A DNA stretch of 42,439 bases from an uncultured Aeromicrobium sp. (GCA_937873005.1 CALMUY010000035.1:1-42439); one strand, 5' to 3'. Positions 15,613-25,596 are shown, counted from the stretch's first letter. Translations and numbers: made by a program. The notes: a model not told the origin generated them from the letters alone.

Positions 15613-17345
15613 ACATGACGGCCCCGAATCGCGCAGTCGTTGCGCTGCTCACGGTTGGCGCCATCGCTATTGGATTCGCGGCGGCAGACACCTATGTCGT
15701 GGTGCTGGCACTGCCCGAAATGATGACCGCCACGGGACTCAAAATCGATGACCTTCAACGTGCAGCCCCCATTGTTTCAGGCTTTCTCTTGGGGTATGTC
15801 GCAGTTCTTCCGTTGATTGGCAAAATTGCCGATATTCGCGGCCGAGTTCCCGTACTTTTGGCGTGTCTTGTGATCTTTTCATTCGGGTCGCTCATTACCG
15901 CTGCGGGACACGACTTGAATACACTCGTCGCTGGGCGTTTTATTCAAGGCGTAGGTGGAGGTGGGCTCATTCCCCCGATCCTCGCGCTGATCGGCGACAC
16001 GTGGCCCCCCGAGAAGCGTGGGCTCCCTCTTGGTGTCGTGGGAGCAGTACAAGAGTTGGGCTCAGTACTTGGACCTCTATATGGTGCAGCGATACTCGCT
16101 TTCGGTAACTGGCGAGATATTTTTTGGCTCAACCTCATCATTGGACTAATCCTCGCCGCAGTCCTTGTGAAGTTTCGCGATACAGAAACCCACGTGCCAG
16201 CGCGAGAACCTACCATGCCTGACCGACTGAGCATCGCACTGTTTTTTCTTTTGTGGGTGCTCACTGCGTTGTACTTGTATAGGCCAGACGCTTTGGTTTC
16301 TGGTTACTGGACTGGCTTGGCGTACTTACCGCTCGTAGGCACATATTCGGTGTCAAGTCCTATTGCCCTCGTGCTCATTGCAGCTTTCCTCGCTCTCATC
16401 GTGCGTTCTCTGGCTGCCGAGAACGCACTCTTCAACTTCCGCACCTGGCGAACGATCGCTTACGAAATTGACCTTCTGGGTGCTGCGCTTCTTACCCTCA
16501 CGCTCGGTATGGTGGTCCTCACTTTCGCTACCGCGGATCATGAAACCGCCGGCATTAGTCCACTAGCACCAGTCTTTATTCCGATCGGTGTGGTGGCACT
16601 CCTTGGCTTCATCTGGCGGCAAAAGACGGCTTCTGCACCGCTGATCGCCCGCGGCACTCTCAACGAGAAGCCCGCTTGGGGTTCAATCCTCGTTTCGCTT
16701 TTTGTTGGTGCAGCGCTCATCGCAGCACTCGTCGATATTCCATTTTTTGCCAGGCTCACGATCGCGCAGAATTCGCAACTCGATGCGGCGCTCGTGCTCG
16801 TGCGCTTCCTTGTAGCGTTGCCCGTGGGTGCGCTGGTTGGCGGTTGGCTGCTACGCAAGATTTCTGCAGCTAACCTCACGGGCGTCGCGATGTTCTTGAG
16901 CGCCGCCAGTTTCTTTGTGATGTCGCGTTGGCCAGCGGATGCCCTTGAACACACAGCCGCCACGCTTGTCTTGTTGGTTTGCGGGTTTGGTTTTGGACTC
17001 GCTGTCGCACCGGTCAACGACGCCTTACTCGCATCGACCAAAGAAGAAGTGCATGGCTTGGCTAGCGCATTACTCATCGTGGCTCGAATGATTGGAATGC
17101 TCGTCGGAATCTCTGCCTTGACTACGCTCGGACTCAATGCGTTTCACAAAGCGATCGCCGCGCTTCCTCCAGTGACGACCCTCTGCAACGGCGAGGAGAC
17201 CGCCTGCGCTGCCTATGCGAATGCGATCAGGGACGCCGGCATTGCGCAACTTCATGCGGTTTTCTCGGGCGCGATGGTGTGTGCCCTCGTTGCGGGCACC
17301 CTCGGTGTTGTTCTACTTCGCACGAGGGCTACCGTGAATGTATGA
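15609..17345 (+). CDS. MFS transporter, DHA2/P55-like, partner of the LprG-type lipoprotein
   Basis: This 578-residue integral membrane protein is longer than 12-helix MFS proteins and fits the 14-helix DHA2 drug:proton antiporter class. It has motif A (GKIADIRGRVPVL, about residues 71-83) and the helix-4/5 GGGLIPPILALIGDTWPPEK and GAVQELGSVLGPLYGAAI (motif C-like) segments. Mycobacterial P55 (Rv1410c), encoded after lprG, exports lipids such as triacylglycerol and affects drug resistance; operon order and the 4-base overlap suggest the same pairing. The GTG at 15609 is used, though ATG 15615 is possible. Its stop overlaps the carbonic anhydrase ATG. Confidence 0.87.
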   Translation: MNMTAPNRAVVALLTVGAIAIGFAAADTYVVVLALPEMMTATGLKIDDLQRAAPIVSGFLLGYVAVLPLIGKIADIRGRVPVLLACLVIFSFGSLITAAGHDLNTLVAGRFIQGVGGGGLIPPILALIGDTWPPEKRGLPLGVVGAVQELGSVLGPLYGAAILAFGNWRDIFWLNLIIGLILAAVLVKFRDTETHVPAREPTMPDRLSIALFFLLWVLTALYLYRPDALVSGYWTGLAYLPLVGTYSVSSPIALVLIAAFLALIVRSLAAENALFNFRTWRTIAYEIDLLGAALLTLTLGMVVLTFATADHETAGISPLAPVFIPIGVVALLGFIWRQKTASAPLIARGTLNEKPAWGSILVSLFVGAALIAALVDIPFFARLTIAQNSQLDAALVLVRFLVALPVGALVGGWLLRKISAANLTGVAMFLSAASFFVMSRWPADALEHTAATLVLLVCGFGFGLAVAPVNDALLASTKEEVHGLASALLIVARMIGMLVGISALTTLGLNAFHKAIAALPPVTTLCNGEETACAAYANAIRDAGIAQLHAVFSGAMVCALVAGTLGVVLLRTRATVNV

Positions 17346-17845
17346 CTTTGAATTCGCCTTTCGCAGACCTCCTCGAAGCTAACCAAGCGTATGCCGAAGC
17401 GCATGGCACATCGCACTTCGACGGAATCGCACACGCGGGCGTCGCCATGGTTACGTGCATGGATTCGCGAATTGAACCGCTCAAGATGATCGGTCTCAAC
17501 CTTGGTGATGCAAAGATACTTCGTAACCCTGGAGGACGAGTAACAGATGCAACACTCGTCGCGCTCGTCTTGAGCGTCTCGTTGCTCAACGTGAATCGGA
17601 TTCTTTTGGTGCAACACACCCGTTGTGCGATGGCCTCTTCTACTGAAGATGAAATGCACGAGAAGTTATCGGACTTTTCGGGCACAGACACGACTTGGAT
17701 GTCATTGGGCACAATTACCGATCAAGAGAAAACTCTTCGCGCCGACATTCACCGTGTAACGAGCCACCCTCTCATTCCAGACACAATTGAGGTCGGTGCT
17801 TTTCTCTACAACGTAGACACCGGAATCTTGAATCCCGTCATTTGA
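17342..17845 (+). CDS. Beta-class carbonic anhydrase
   Basis: This 167-residue enzyme interconverts CO2 and bicarbonate. Zinc ligands are visible as Cys39, His92 and Cys95 (VTCMDSR and HTRCAMA), with the Asp41-Arg43 dyad of beta carbonic anhydrases. It belongs to the short single-domain subtype. The ATG at 17342 overlaps the MFS stop as ATGA; an upstream GTG at 17279 would add residues encoded inside the MFS gene and is unlikely. It is the last gene of the operon after parC and converges on parE with only 37 bases between them, where I see no clear terminator. Confidence 0.92.
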   Translation: MTLNSPFADLLEANQAYAEAHGTSHFDGIAHAGVAMVTCMDSRIEPLKMIGLNLGDAKILRNPGGRVTDATLVALVLSVSLLNVNRILLVQHTRCAMASSTEDEMHEKLSDFSGTDTTWMSLGTITDQEKTLRADIHRVTSHPLIPDTIEVGAFLYNVDTGILNPVI

Positions 17846-17882
17846 TTCAACACGTCCGGACTAACGTTCTGAGCGCATACGT

Positions 17883-19937
17883 TTAGTAGTCGAGTTCCTC
17901 GTCTGACATATGCCCGGCGTTTGCCACGATGAAGGCCTTACGCGGTGGCACTTCTGTTCCCATCAACAAATCGAAGACTTCTTCTGCTTCGGCAGCGTCA
18001 TCAATCGTGAGTCGACGCAAGGTACGCAGTCGTGGATCCATCGTCGTGTCTGCCAACTGAGACGCGTCCATTTCGCCCAAGCCTTTGTATCGCTGCACGG
18101 GGTCTTTCCAACGTACGTTGCGTTTTGTCAGATCAGCCAAGGTGCGTTGAAGTTCCGGGTCGGAATAGGTGTATACATACTTATCTTGGCCCTTTTTAGG
18201 ATTGACCAACTCAATTCGATGCAAGGGCGGAACTGCTGTATATACCCGGCCCGCTTCAATCATCGGCCGCATGTACCGGAAAAATAGCGTAGCCAGCAAG
18301 CAGCGAATGTGTGCCCCATCAGAATCGGCGTCAGCCATAAAAATGATGCGCCCATATCGTGCCGCGTCCGCGTCAAATGTGCGCCCTGATCCGGCTCCCA
18401 CGACTTGAACAATTGACGAGCATTCCGCGTTCTTGAGCATGTCGGAGACGGATGCCTTCTGCACGTTCAGGATCTTGCCGCGAATTGGCAACAATGCCTG
18501 AAACTCCGAGTCTCGCGCCGACTTGGCTGTGCCGAGCGCAGAGTCGCCTTCCACAATGAACAACTCTGATCGTTCACTGTCCGTCGTACGACAGTCGGCT
18601 AATTTTGCGGGCAAGGCGCTGGACTCGAGTGCGTTCTTTCGACGCTGATTATCTCGCTGTTGGCGAGCAGCGATGCGGGTCTTTGAAGCGGCAGCGACCT
18701 TCTCCATGACGAGTTTGGCTTTCGCTTTGTCCGCCGCTTTCGTGCTGGTGAGAAACTTCTTCAATTCAGCCGTAACGACCTTGTTGACGATACGCGTCAC
18801 CGGCGGGGTGCCCAGCGTTTCCTTAGTTTGGCCTTCAAATTGCGGCTCGGCTAGCCGAACAGTGACAACCGCAGTCAGACCTTCGAGCACGTCGTCTTTG
18901 GTCACATCTTGATCAGCTGCACGAAGTTGACGATTCGAGCGCATCACGTCGTTAAACGTCTTGACAAGGGCCCGCTCGAATCCACTGACGTGGGTGCCAC
19001 CCTTGGGGGTAGCGATGATGTTCACGAACGAGGAAACTCGACTTTCGTATCCGGTCCCCCAGCGGACAGCAACATCAACCCCGAGTTCCCGCTCCACGTC
19101 TTGAGGCGTCATGTGGCCTTTGTCGTCAAGTACCGGAACCGTTTCGGTGAAGGTGCCTGCGCCTTCGAGTCTAAGAACTTCGCTGACGGGTTCGTCGGGT
19201 GAAAGAAACTCACAAAACTCAGAAATTCCGCCATCGTACTTGAATGTTTCGCTGCTGGGCTCATCCCCGGACTCATCATCGATAGTGATCTTCAGCCCTG
19301 GCACAAGAAACGCAGTCTGGCGGGCACGACTAATGAGGTCGCTCTTGGAAAAGTGCGCGCCCTTGATAAAAATCTGTTGATCAGCCCAGTAGCGGATACG
19401 AGTGCCAGAACGATTCTTCGGAATCGAGCCGACAACGCGAAGCGCATTGTCCGGAGTGAACGGCGCGTCTGGACCGTCCCCTGCAAAAACGCCGGGCACT
19501 CCCCGCCTAAATGAAAGAGCCCAGGTCTTTCCGCCTTTGTCTACTTCAACATCGAGGCGTGACGAAAGCGCGTTCACAACCGAGGCCCCAACACCATGAA
19601 GACCGCCGGTTGCGTTGTACGAGCCGCCGCCGAATTTGCCTCCCGCGTGCAACTTCGTGAAAACAACTTCCACACCGGTTAGTCCCGTGCGCGGTTCAAT
19701 ATCAACGGGGATTCCACGCCCAACATCTGCGACAGCCACAGAACCGTCGGCATGCAGTCGGATATCGATGGCGTTGCCGTGGCCGACTAGAGCTTCATCG
19801 ACTGAGTTATCCACGATCTCCCAGAGGCAATGCATCAGGCCTTTTGTGTCCGTGGAGCCGATATACATACCTGGACGCTTACGAACCGCCTCTAGACCTT
19901 CAAGGACGAGCAAGTTCCGTGCATCATAGGTGGACAT
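17883..19937 (-). CDS. parE: DNA topoisomerase IV subunit B (actinobacterial ParE)
   Basis: This 684-residue ATPase subunit partners ParC. The GHKL ATP site shows EIVDNSVDEAL (about residues 41-51), DVGRGIPVD (about 71-79) and GGLHGVGASVVNALS (about 111-125). The TOPRIM domain has EGDSALG (about 460) and DADSDGAHI. The N-terminus ARNLLVLEGLEAVRKRPGMY matches Streptomyces ParE. Length is that of ParE; it lacks extra C-terminal domains. The ATG at 19937 follows a 103-base gap after the phospholipase-D-like gene, which probably holds its promoter. That parC and parE are separated is normal for this phylum. Confidence 0.94.
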   Translation of the reverse strand: MSTYDARNLLVLEGLEAVRKRPGMYIGSTDTKGLMHCLWEIVDNSVDEALVGHGNAIDIRLHADGSVAVADVGRGIPVDIEPRTGLTGVEVVFTKLHAGGKFGGGSYNATGGLHGVGASVVNALSSRLDVEVDKGGKTWALSFRRGVPGVFAGDGPDAPFTPDNALRVVGSIPKNRSGTRIRYWADQQIFIKGAHFSKSDLISRARQTAFLVPGLKITIDDESGDEPSSETFKYDGGISEFCEFLSPDEPVSEVLRLEGAGTFTETVPVLDDKGHMTPQDVERELGVDVAVRWGTGYESRVSSFVNIIATPKGGTHVSGFERALVKTFNDVMRSNRQLRAADQDVTKDDVLEGLTAVVTVRLAEPQFEGQTKETLGTPPVTRIVNKVVTAELKKFLTSTKAADKAKAKLVMEKVAAASKTRIAARQQRDNQRRKNALESSALPAKLADCRTTDSERSELFIVEGDSALGTAKSARDSEFQALLPIRGKILNVQKASVSDMLKNAECSSIVQVVGAGSGRTFDADAARYGRIIFMADADSDGAHIRCLLATLFFRYMRPMIEAGRVYTAVPPLHRIELVNPKKGQDKYVYTYSDPELQRTLADLTKRNVRWKDPVQRYKGLGEMDASQLADTTMDPRLRTLRRLTIDDAAEAEEVFDLLMGTEVPPRKAFIVANAGHMSDEELDY

Positions 19938-20040
19938 CGCAGCAGGCCTACTTTCAATATGGGTGCGCTATAACGCTACCGAGTCCATAGCCCGGTCTGC
20001 CCTAATGAAGCGTGAAGATTTGCGTGTCTGTTGCGCGGAA

Positions 20041-21558
20041 TCAGTACCTAAAAACGCCGAATGGCTTCGTTGTCATGATGGCCTTCCAGTGGTTCAGGTA
20101 CTGGTCGTAGATCTCGGGTTCGGTGGTTTCTGTGGTGACCTCGTCGCTCATCACCAAGTTCGAACCGGTCAGTGCCGCGGACCCTGCCGAAACCATGGTC
20201 ACGCGATGCCCTGCCGCGGGCCATATATTGCCTTCGGGAGTGCGTTCTTCAGGGTTCAACGGATTCGGCTTCATTTTCGCGTCTACCAAAATCGTCTTAT
20301 CGTGAGGGTGCGCATAGTAGGTGTCGATCTCGGTTGAGGACGTCTTAAACACATCGAGAATAGGTCGACAAATACGGATCAACTGTTGACAATGCAAGTT
20401 GTACGTGGATTTGAGATCGTCCTTGAACGCTACTGCGGAAATTCGGCAACCCTGGCGATTCAACTCAACCAGTTTGTGCGCCACCGCAATGCGTCGATAC
20501 TTGAATCGATTTTCCATCAGGCGGATGCGACATTGGTTGTCCGGAACAATTCTGTTGAGCATGTTGAGGATCGGGTCACGGCCGTTGGTAGGCGTTGCCT
20601 TAATGGGGGTGGCATAAATCGTGTAGTTGGCCAGATTCGAATAGAACATTCCGCGGGTAGCGTAGTTCGAGGTGTAACCGTTAGCCGTTGCGCCGGAATA
20701 GCCATATGAGGAACTCCGCGTGGCTACATAGCGCATGTAGTCATTGTCGATGTTTCTCTTAGCCCACATATCTGAATAGAGGCGGTGCATCTGGTACCAC
20801 ATCTTTTTATCGTTGTAGACCGTAATTCCGTTGTTGTACGTACGCTCGGCGCTGCGACCGCCATAATTTGAGGAGCCGGTCCAGATGGCCCCGACGGCCG
20901 GATCGCCATCGCGAGTGTAGGTCTGGCTTACCATCACGATTTTGGCGTGCGTAATCGCACCGTTCAATCCCGACAGGCAAGCGAGCGACTTGCCCTTCGA
21001 ACAAATTAGTACATGCCCAGTCTTTTGAGCGTTGAGATTCTTGACGAGACTTCGTGAAGCGCCAGACTGTGTGGCTTTACCGTGAATGAACTTCACGGTT
21101 ACCCCATGCTGAGCCGCGCGAATCATCTCTCGTCCAACTCTGACTGACTCCTCCATACGAGATACCGATACATAGACGGCAGTGGCTTCGCGCTGAACTT
21201 TAGGTTTAAGCGCACCTTGTGGCGTCATGTACGAGCCACGAATGAGGCGCTCCAGATCATCGAGAAGCGAATAGTCGTAGTTGGTTGTTCCCTTGTCATA
21301 GTGCGGACGGGAGAAGTTCGCTTCAAGCAAGACGGGGAAATTCGCACCAAAAGGCGGTGTCGCTTCTGACACGTTCGGCACCACTGCCGCTTGGGTTTGC
21401 TCAGTCGCAGTTGGGGTCGCGACCGGCTCAGATAAGGGGGCAGGCGCTTCGGGATCGCCGTATGCGGTTGGCAAACCGAGTGCAGCGGTTGTTCCAACCA
21501 CTGTCATTAAGGTCGCGACAACTGTTGCGAACGTGCGATTGAATTTCCGAGGATTCAC
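20041..21558 (-). CDS. Secreted phospholipase D-like protein
   Basis: This 505-residue protein has a signal peptide (hydrophobic residues about 11-28, then an Ala-rich cleavage region ending near AYG), a Pro/Thr-rich linker to about residue 60 and two PLD repeats. The second HKD motif is intact: HDKTILVD (about residue 419) followed by TGSNLVMSDE. The first reads HAKIVMVS, with Ser in place of the usual Asp, followed by IWTGSSNYGGRS. The family hydrolyses or transfers phosphodiesters; substrate is unknown and may be phospholipid or extracellular nucleic acid. The GTG start has GGAG 7 bases upstream. It lies between sigA and parE on the same strand. Confidence 0.85.
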   Translation of the reverse strand: MNPRKFNRTFATVVATLMTVVGTTAALGLPTAYGDPEAPAPLSEPVATPTATEQTQAAVVPNVSEATPPFGANFPVLLEANFSRPHYDKGTTNYDYSLLDDLERLIRGSYMTPQGALKPKVQREATAVYVSVSRMEESVRVGREMIRAAQHGVTVKFIHGKATQSGASRSLVKNLNAQKTGHVLICSKGKSLACLSGLNGAITHAKIVMVSQTYTRDGDPAVGAIWTGSSNYGGRSAERTYNNGITVYNDKKMWYQMHRLYSDMWAKRNIDNDYMRYVATRSSSYGYSGATANGYTSNYATRGMFYSNLANYTIYATPIKATPTNGRDPILNMLNRIVPDNQCRIRLMENRFKYRRIAVAHKLVELNRQGCRISAVAFKDDLKSTYNLHCQQLIRICRPILDVFKTSSTEIDTYYAHPHDKTILVDAKMKPNPLNPEERTPEGNIWPAAGHRVTMVSAGSAALTGSNLVMSDEVTTETTEPEIYDQYLNHWKAIMTTKPFGVFRY

Positions 21559-21668
21559 GCAAAGACTCCAATGTAAATGTGCATGTGAGCAGCAGTCAGT
21601 CTATCGCACCCGACTCGTCAGGCCGCAGCCTTAGTCGAAAACCACCGCCACATTTGAACAGAAGTTGG

Positions 21669-23129
21669 TCACTCGAGGTAGTCGCGAAGCACCTGAGAAC
21701 GCGATGGGTGACGCAATTTGCTCATCGTCTTTGATTCAATTTGGCGAATGCGTTCGCGCGTGACACCAAAAACCTTACCGATCTCGTCGAGCGTTTTGGG
21801 CTGTCCATCAGTCAAACCAAAACGCATGGAAACAACACCGGATTCGCGTTCGGTGAGGGTGTCGAGAACTGAATGAAGTTGCTCCTGCAGCAACGTGAAC
21901 GACACGGCATCCGCAGGGACAATTGCTTCAGAATCCTCGATCAGATCGCCAAATTCCGAATCGCCGTCTTCGCCGAGTGGCGTGTGAAGGCTGATAGGTT
22001 CACGGCCGTACTTCTGAACTTCAACGACTTTCTCAGCAGTCATGTCGAGTTCTTTGGCGAGTTCTTCCGGCGTTGGTTCGCGGCCGAGGTCCTGGAGCAT
22101 CTGTCGCTGGACACGAGCGAGCTTGTTGATGACTTCAACCATATGAACCGGAATACGAATGGTCCGGGCTTGGTCGGCCATCGCGCGAGTAATTGCCTGA
22201 CGGATCCACCAGGTTGCGTAGGTCGAGAACTTGAATCCCTTCGTGTAGTCGAACTTCTCAACCGCACGAATGAGCCCCAAGTTACCTTCCTGGATGAGGT
22301 CAAGGAAGAGCATTCCCCGTCCGGTATAACGCTTTGCGAGCGAAACGACGAGACGCAAGTTCGCTTCGAGAAGATGGTTTTTGGCGCGCCGACCGTCAAC
22401 GACATTCCACGCGTGTTCTTCGAGCGTCTTCGCGGAGATCCGGCCCCCCTGGGCGAGTTTTTCTCCGGCGAAAAGCCCCGCCTCGATACGTTTTGCCAAC
22501 TCGACTTCTTCGGCGGCATTAAGCAACGCCACCTTGCCAATTTGCTTGAGGTAGTCCTTGACCGGATCGGCAGTGGCACCGGCGACGGTCACCTGCTGGG
22601 CGGGCTCGTCCGTGTCGTCGGCACTTGAAAGCGTATAGCTGTCTTCCTCGTCCTTCTTGAGCGTGGGATCGTTCGCGAGGTCCTTTTCGAATTCGGCGTC
22701 TGCAATATCAGGCAGCACCCGCTTACCGTCTTTATCTAATACAGGCTCTTGATTCAGGACTTCTTCACCGATTTCCGAGGCAGAACCTACGATATCTGCT
22801 TCTTCAACGGCGACGTCTGACGTTTCATCGATAACGTCAACCTCGGGCGTTGCCGCTTTTTTCGCTGCCGTTTTCTTCGTTGGGGCTTTCTTCGCTGCCG
22901 CCTTCTTCGCCGGCGTGGCTGCCTTCTTTACGGCTGCCTTCTTGGCAGGAGCTGCAGCCTTTTTCGCAGGAGCCTTCTTGGCCGTGGCTTTTTTAGCAGC
23001 GGGCGTCTTCGCCTCGGCGGCAGTCTTAGGTGCAGACGTGGCCTTCTTTGGGGACTTAGCAGCGGGAGACAAGGGGAAATCAACCTCACAAAGACAGTTC
23101 AGGGCATGACGAAGGAGACCTGTGGTCAA
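21669..23129 (-). CDS. sigA: Primary RNA polymerase sigma factor (RpoD/SigA/HrdB)
   Basis: This is the vegetative sigma factor. Region 1.2 begins near [20 protein letters not shown] (about residues 192-211). Region 2 has the -10 recognition helix [20 protein letters not shown], region 3 has [14 protein letters not shown], and region 4 ends with the -35 helix [19 protein letters not shown]. It is nearly identical to Streptomyces HrdB from region 1.2 on. The N-terminus (about residues 23-95) is a Lys/Ala/Pro repeat tract replacing region 1.1. The start is uncertain: TTG 23129 (GGAG 6 bases upstream) or TTG 23072 (GAGG 11 bases upstream), which would begin at SPAAKSPKK. Length is about 467-486 residues. 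Confidence 0.95.
   Translation of the reverse strand: MTTGLLRHALNCLCEVDFPLSPAAKSPKKATSAPKTAAEAKTPAAKKATAKKAPAKKAAAPAKKAAVKKAATPAKKAAAKKAPTKKTAAKKAATPEVDVIDETSDVAVEEADIVGSASEIGEEVLNQEPVLDKDGKRVLPDIADAEFEKDLANDPTLKKDEEDSYTLSSADDTDEPAQQVTVAGATADPVKDYLKQIGKVALLNAAEEVELAKRIEAGLFAGEKLAQGGRISAKTLEEHAWNVVDGRRAKNHLLEANLRLVVSLAKRYTGRGMLFLDLIQEGNLGLIRAVEKFDYTKGFKFSTYATWWIRQAITRAMADQARTIRIPVHMVEVINKLARVQRQMLQDLGREPTPEELAKELDMTAEKVVEVQKYGREPISLHTPLGEDGDSEFGDLIEDSEAIVPADAVSFTLLQEQLHSVLDTLTERESGVVSMRFGLTDGQPKTLDEIGKVFGVTRERIRQIESKTMSKLRHPSRSQVLRDYLE
22845..23063 (-). repeat. Low-complexity Lys/Ala coding repeat in the sigma factor N-terminus
   Basis: About 73 codons encode degenerate repeats of the type AAKKA, APAKKA and AAKKAP, resembling histone-H1 or HU tails. 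In DNA the plus strand shows recurring GC(T/C)TTCTTxGC units. Similar tracts occur in HrdB of Streptomyces. Such repeats are prone to length change by slippage. Confidence 0.75.
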
Positions 23130-23180
23130 CTCCGACTCCAGTGTGCCACGGTCAACAAAATGCGAGGTGACCGACCCGCA

Positions 23181-24143
23181 TTACGAGGCACGTTGTGTGT
23201 CTGCTCGAAACTGACGCCAGGTTTCTGGCCCAAGGCCTTGTTCCACAACACGCTGCAGCAAGCACGCCATCGAATAACGGGGGTCTTCCCGTAATGCTGC
23301 TTCGACCGCGATCGACATGCGCACTCCGTCGCCCGCCTGCCAGGCGCTGAAAGCGGCCAAAGAAAGCGGGGCACATCGCCATGGCCCCCTCACACGCCGA
23401 GCCAAATGGGCCCACACTGCAAGTTCATTTCGGGCGTTTTCAGGGTCGATCGTGAACCAAAAATGGTCTCGCACCAGAACGTTGCGCAGTGCAATTACGG
23501 CATCGCCGATGCTGGAACTTTCGGGAATTTGGTGACGCCGCAAGATATCAAGGGTCTGCGTCGTGGCTTCGATTCGCTGATCAATCCCAATTGGAGGTGT
23601 CTTCTCCCCCGGCACAGCAAAGCTATGTTGCCAGCGTTCCAATTGGACGTATTCAATCGCCTCATCCGATGGTGCAAATTCCCGTTCAATTTCTACACGA
23701 TCAGCCTTGATAACTTGGCCTTCGCGTACCGCGCGCACTATCGATTCGTGGAAGGGATCCGCGCGCCACGGGTGGGCTTCTTCAGCCCCTATCTCCCACC
23801 AGTTTGACTGGGAAGCGCACAAAGCCACGGCAACATGCTTTCTTTCCATCTTTTCTGCCGTCTTTTGCACCAAGACCTCGCCTCGTGACTTTCGTTCCGT
23901 GATCGCAATAAGGATTACTGCGTCACCCGGGTTCTCTTCTAACAACGCAGCTACGCGCGCCGAAACGTCCTCGTCTCCACTCTCATCGGGGATGTCGATT
24001 CGCAACCGAAAACCAAACCTGCGCGTGTCACTGTCTAGGCAGACGCCAACCAGTGATTCTTGTGGCTTGAATCCGAAAAGTACTGGGAGCAGATTAAGGA
24101 GATCAGGAATTGAATGGGCTCGATACGTAGGAATGTCTGTCAT
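23181..24143 (-). CDS. DUF4192 family protein
   Basis: This 320-residue cytosolic protein matches DUF4192. It starts with YRAHSIPDLLNLLPVLFGFKP followed by ESLVGVCLD (about residues 8-37), has a middle region with VILIAITERKSR, and a C-terminal helical part with LAAFSAWQAGDGVRMSIAVE (about residues 268-287) and DPRYSMACLL. The function of the family is unknown. It is common near sigA and other DNA-metabolism genes in actinobacteria. The sigA start lies about 50 bases downstream on the same strand; dinB diverges on the other side across 107 bases. Confidence 0.85.
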   Translation of the reverse strand: MTDIPTYRAHSIPDLLNLLPVLFGFKPQESLVGVCLDSDTRRFGFRLRIDIPDESGDEDVSARVAALLEENPGDAVILIAITERKSRGEVLVQKTAEKMERKHVAVALCASQSNWWEIGAEEAHPWRADPFHESIVRAVREGQVIKADRVEIEREFAPSDEAIEYVQLERWQHSFAVPGEKTPPIGIDQRIEATTQTLDILRRHQIPESSSIGDAVIALRNVLVRDHFWFTIDPENARNELAVWAHLARRVRGPWRCAPLSLAAFSAWQAGDGVRMSIAVEAALREDPRYSMACLLQRVVEQGLGPETWRQFRADTQRAS

Positions 24144-24250
24144 AGATCCATCGTCAGATCAAAACGACTGCTACAAAAGGCTCGAAAACAACGTTGTGAA
24201 AAGTCCTGCGCCTATCTGTGCTGTGTGCATGAAGTTGCGACAATAGATCA

Positions 24251-25594
24251 ATGACAAGGGAAACGTGGATTCTTCACGTGGATCTTGATGCATTTTTCGC
24301 TTCAGTTGAACAGCGCGACAAGCCTTCACTTCGTGGCAAACCAGTTGTGGTTGGCGGTGTCGGTCAGCGCGGTGTGGTGGCTACGGCATCCTATGAAGCT
24401 CGCGCCTTCGGAGTTCGTTCAGCGATGAGCACACGTGAGGCTAAACGGTTGTGCGGGCATGCCGCCTATCTCAACGGACGGTTTCACGCTTATGCGCGGG
24501 ACTCACAATTCGTTATGGACGTGTTGCGTGAACGTTCGACCGCGGTCGAACCCGTCTCGCTTGATGAAGCCTATGTAGATTTGGGTCGTCTCGAGTTCGA
24601 CCCAGAAGCCTTCGCCGCCATCGCACGCGAACTCCGTGAAGCCATTGCTGAAGCCACGGGTGGGCTCACCGCTTCAGTTGGGATTGCTCGTACCAAGTTA
24701 CTTGCAAAACTCGCATCTGAAATCAATAAGCCCGACGGCTACTTCGTCGTCGCCCCTGATACCGAGTTGGATTTGCTTGGCCCAATGCCCGTGCGCGCAC
24801 TACCTGGGATCGGACCCGCCATGGAGGAACGTCTTTTGCACGTGGGCGTTAAATTTGTTGACCACGCGCGGGGATTCAGCAGACCCGAACTGGTTTCACT
24901 CCTTGGCGAGGCAGCGGGAACGTCGCTGCACGACATGGTGCGGGCTATTGACCATCGGAAAGTCGAATCAAACCGGCCGCGAAAATCAGTCAGTATCGAA
25001 GACACGTTCGAACATGACCTTTTTGCCCTCGAATCCGTATTCCAGCACCTAGTAGGGCTCGTTGCCAAACTCGTGGCACGAATGGCCCAGGGTGGATATT
25101 CCGGTCGAACTATTGGCTTGAAGGTCCGAGATTCTGGGTTCGTTACGACTACACGCAACGTCACCTTGGCAACATCTACTCGGTCTCACTGGGAAATCAT
25201 GCGTGCTCTGACGCAACTCATTGAAGGTTTTGAGTTCAGCCGGGGAGTCAGGCTCCTTGGCGTTTCGGTCAGCAACCTCAGCCCATGGGTTCAAGACGTC
25301 TTGTTCGAGGATGAAGACACTGGCGAGATCGAAAAGGGTGTGCTGCCAGTGCAATCGGACTCCACCGTGGGCCCCAGTACTAGCGATGCCGCTCCTCCGT
25401 CCACGCCACAAGGAACTGTCTGGCGCGCCGGCATGGATATTCACCACGCGACACACGGCGACGGCTGGGTGTGGGGTTCTGGGCTAGGCCTCGTCACGAT
25501 GAGGTTTGAGTCTCGTTTCACTGGCCCGGGCAGAGTCTTGACCTTTCCTGCCGATGATCCTGCATTGCGTGTCGGACACTGGGATACATTTTGA
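24251..25594 (+). CDS. dinB: DNA polymerase IV (Y-family, DinB)
   Basis: This 447-residue translesion polymerase has the palm motifs VDLDAFFASVE (about residues 10-20, catalytic Asp) and SLDEAYVDL (about 102-110, catalytic Asp-Glu). It also has the steric-gate-side YEARAFGVRSAMS, SVGIARTKLLAKLASEINKP, a thumb helix-hairpin-helix (RALPGIGPAMEERL) and a little-finger domain to about residue 350. A further ~95 residues form an acidic Ser/Pro linker and a small domain ending HGDGWVWGSGLGLVTMRFE, seen in many actinobacterial DinB proteins and probably protein- or DNA-binding. No beta-clamp motif is obvious to me. The ATG at 24251 has no strong Shine-Dalgarno. Its stop overlaps the next gene's possible TTG start. 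Confidence 0.93.
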   Translation: MTRETWILHVDLDAFFASVEQRDKPSLRGKPVVVGGVGQRGVVATASYEARAFGVRSAMSTREAKRLCGHAAYLNGRFHAYARDSQFVMDVLRERSTAVEPVSLDEAYVDLGRLEFDPEAFAAIARELREAIAEATGGLTASVGIARTKLLAKLASEINKPDGYFVVAPDTELDLLGPMPVRALPGIGPAMEERLLHVGVKFVDHARGFSRPELVSLLGEAAGTSLHDMVRAIDHRKVESNRPRKSVSIEDTFEHDLFALESVFQHLVGLVAKLVARMAQGGYSGRTIGLKVRDSGFVTTTRNVTLATSTRSHWEIMRALTQLIEGFEFSRGVRLLGVSVSNLSPWVQDVLFEDEDTGEIEKGVLPVQSDSTVGPSTSDAAPPSTPQGTVWRAGMDIHHATHGDGWVWGSGLGLVTMRFESRFTGPGRVLTFPADDPALRVGHWDTF

Positions 25595-25596
25595 GC

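Noticed and set aside
13641..17345. Composite transposon carrying the lipoprotein and MFS genes
   Set aside because: Only one IS copy is present, and the LprG/P55/carbonic anhydrase genes look native and co-linear with parC.
24188..24197. Possible LexA/SOS box upstream of dinB (palindrome ACAACGTTGT)
   Set aside because: It does not match the actinobacterial TCGAAC-N4-GTTCGA consensus in spacing or half-sites.
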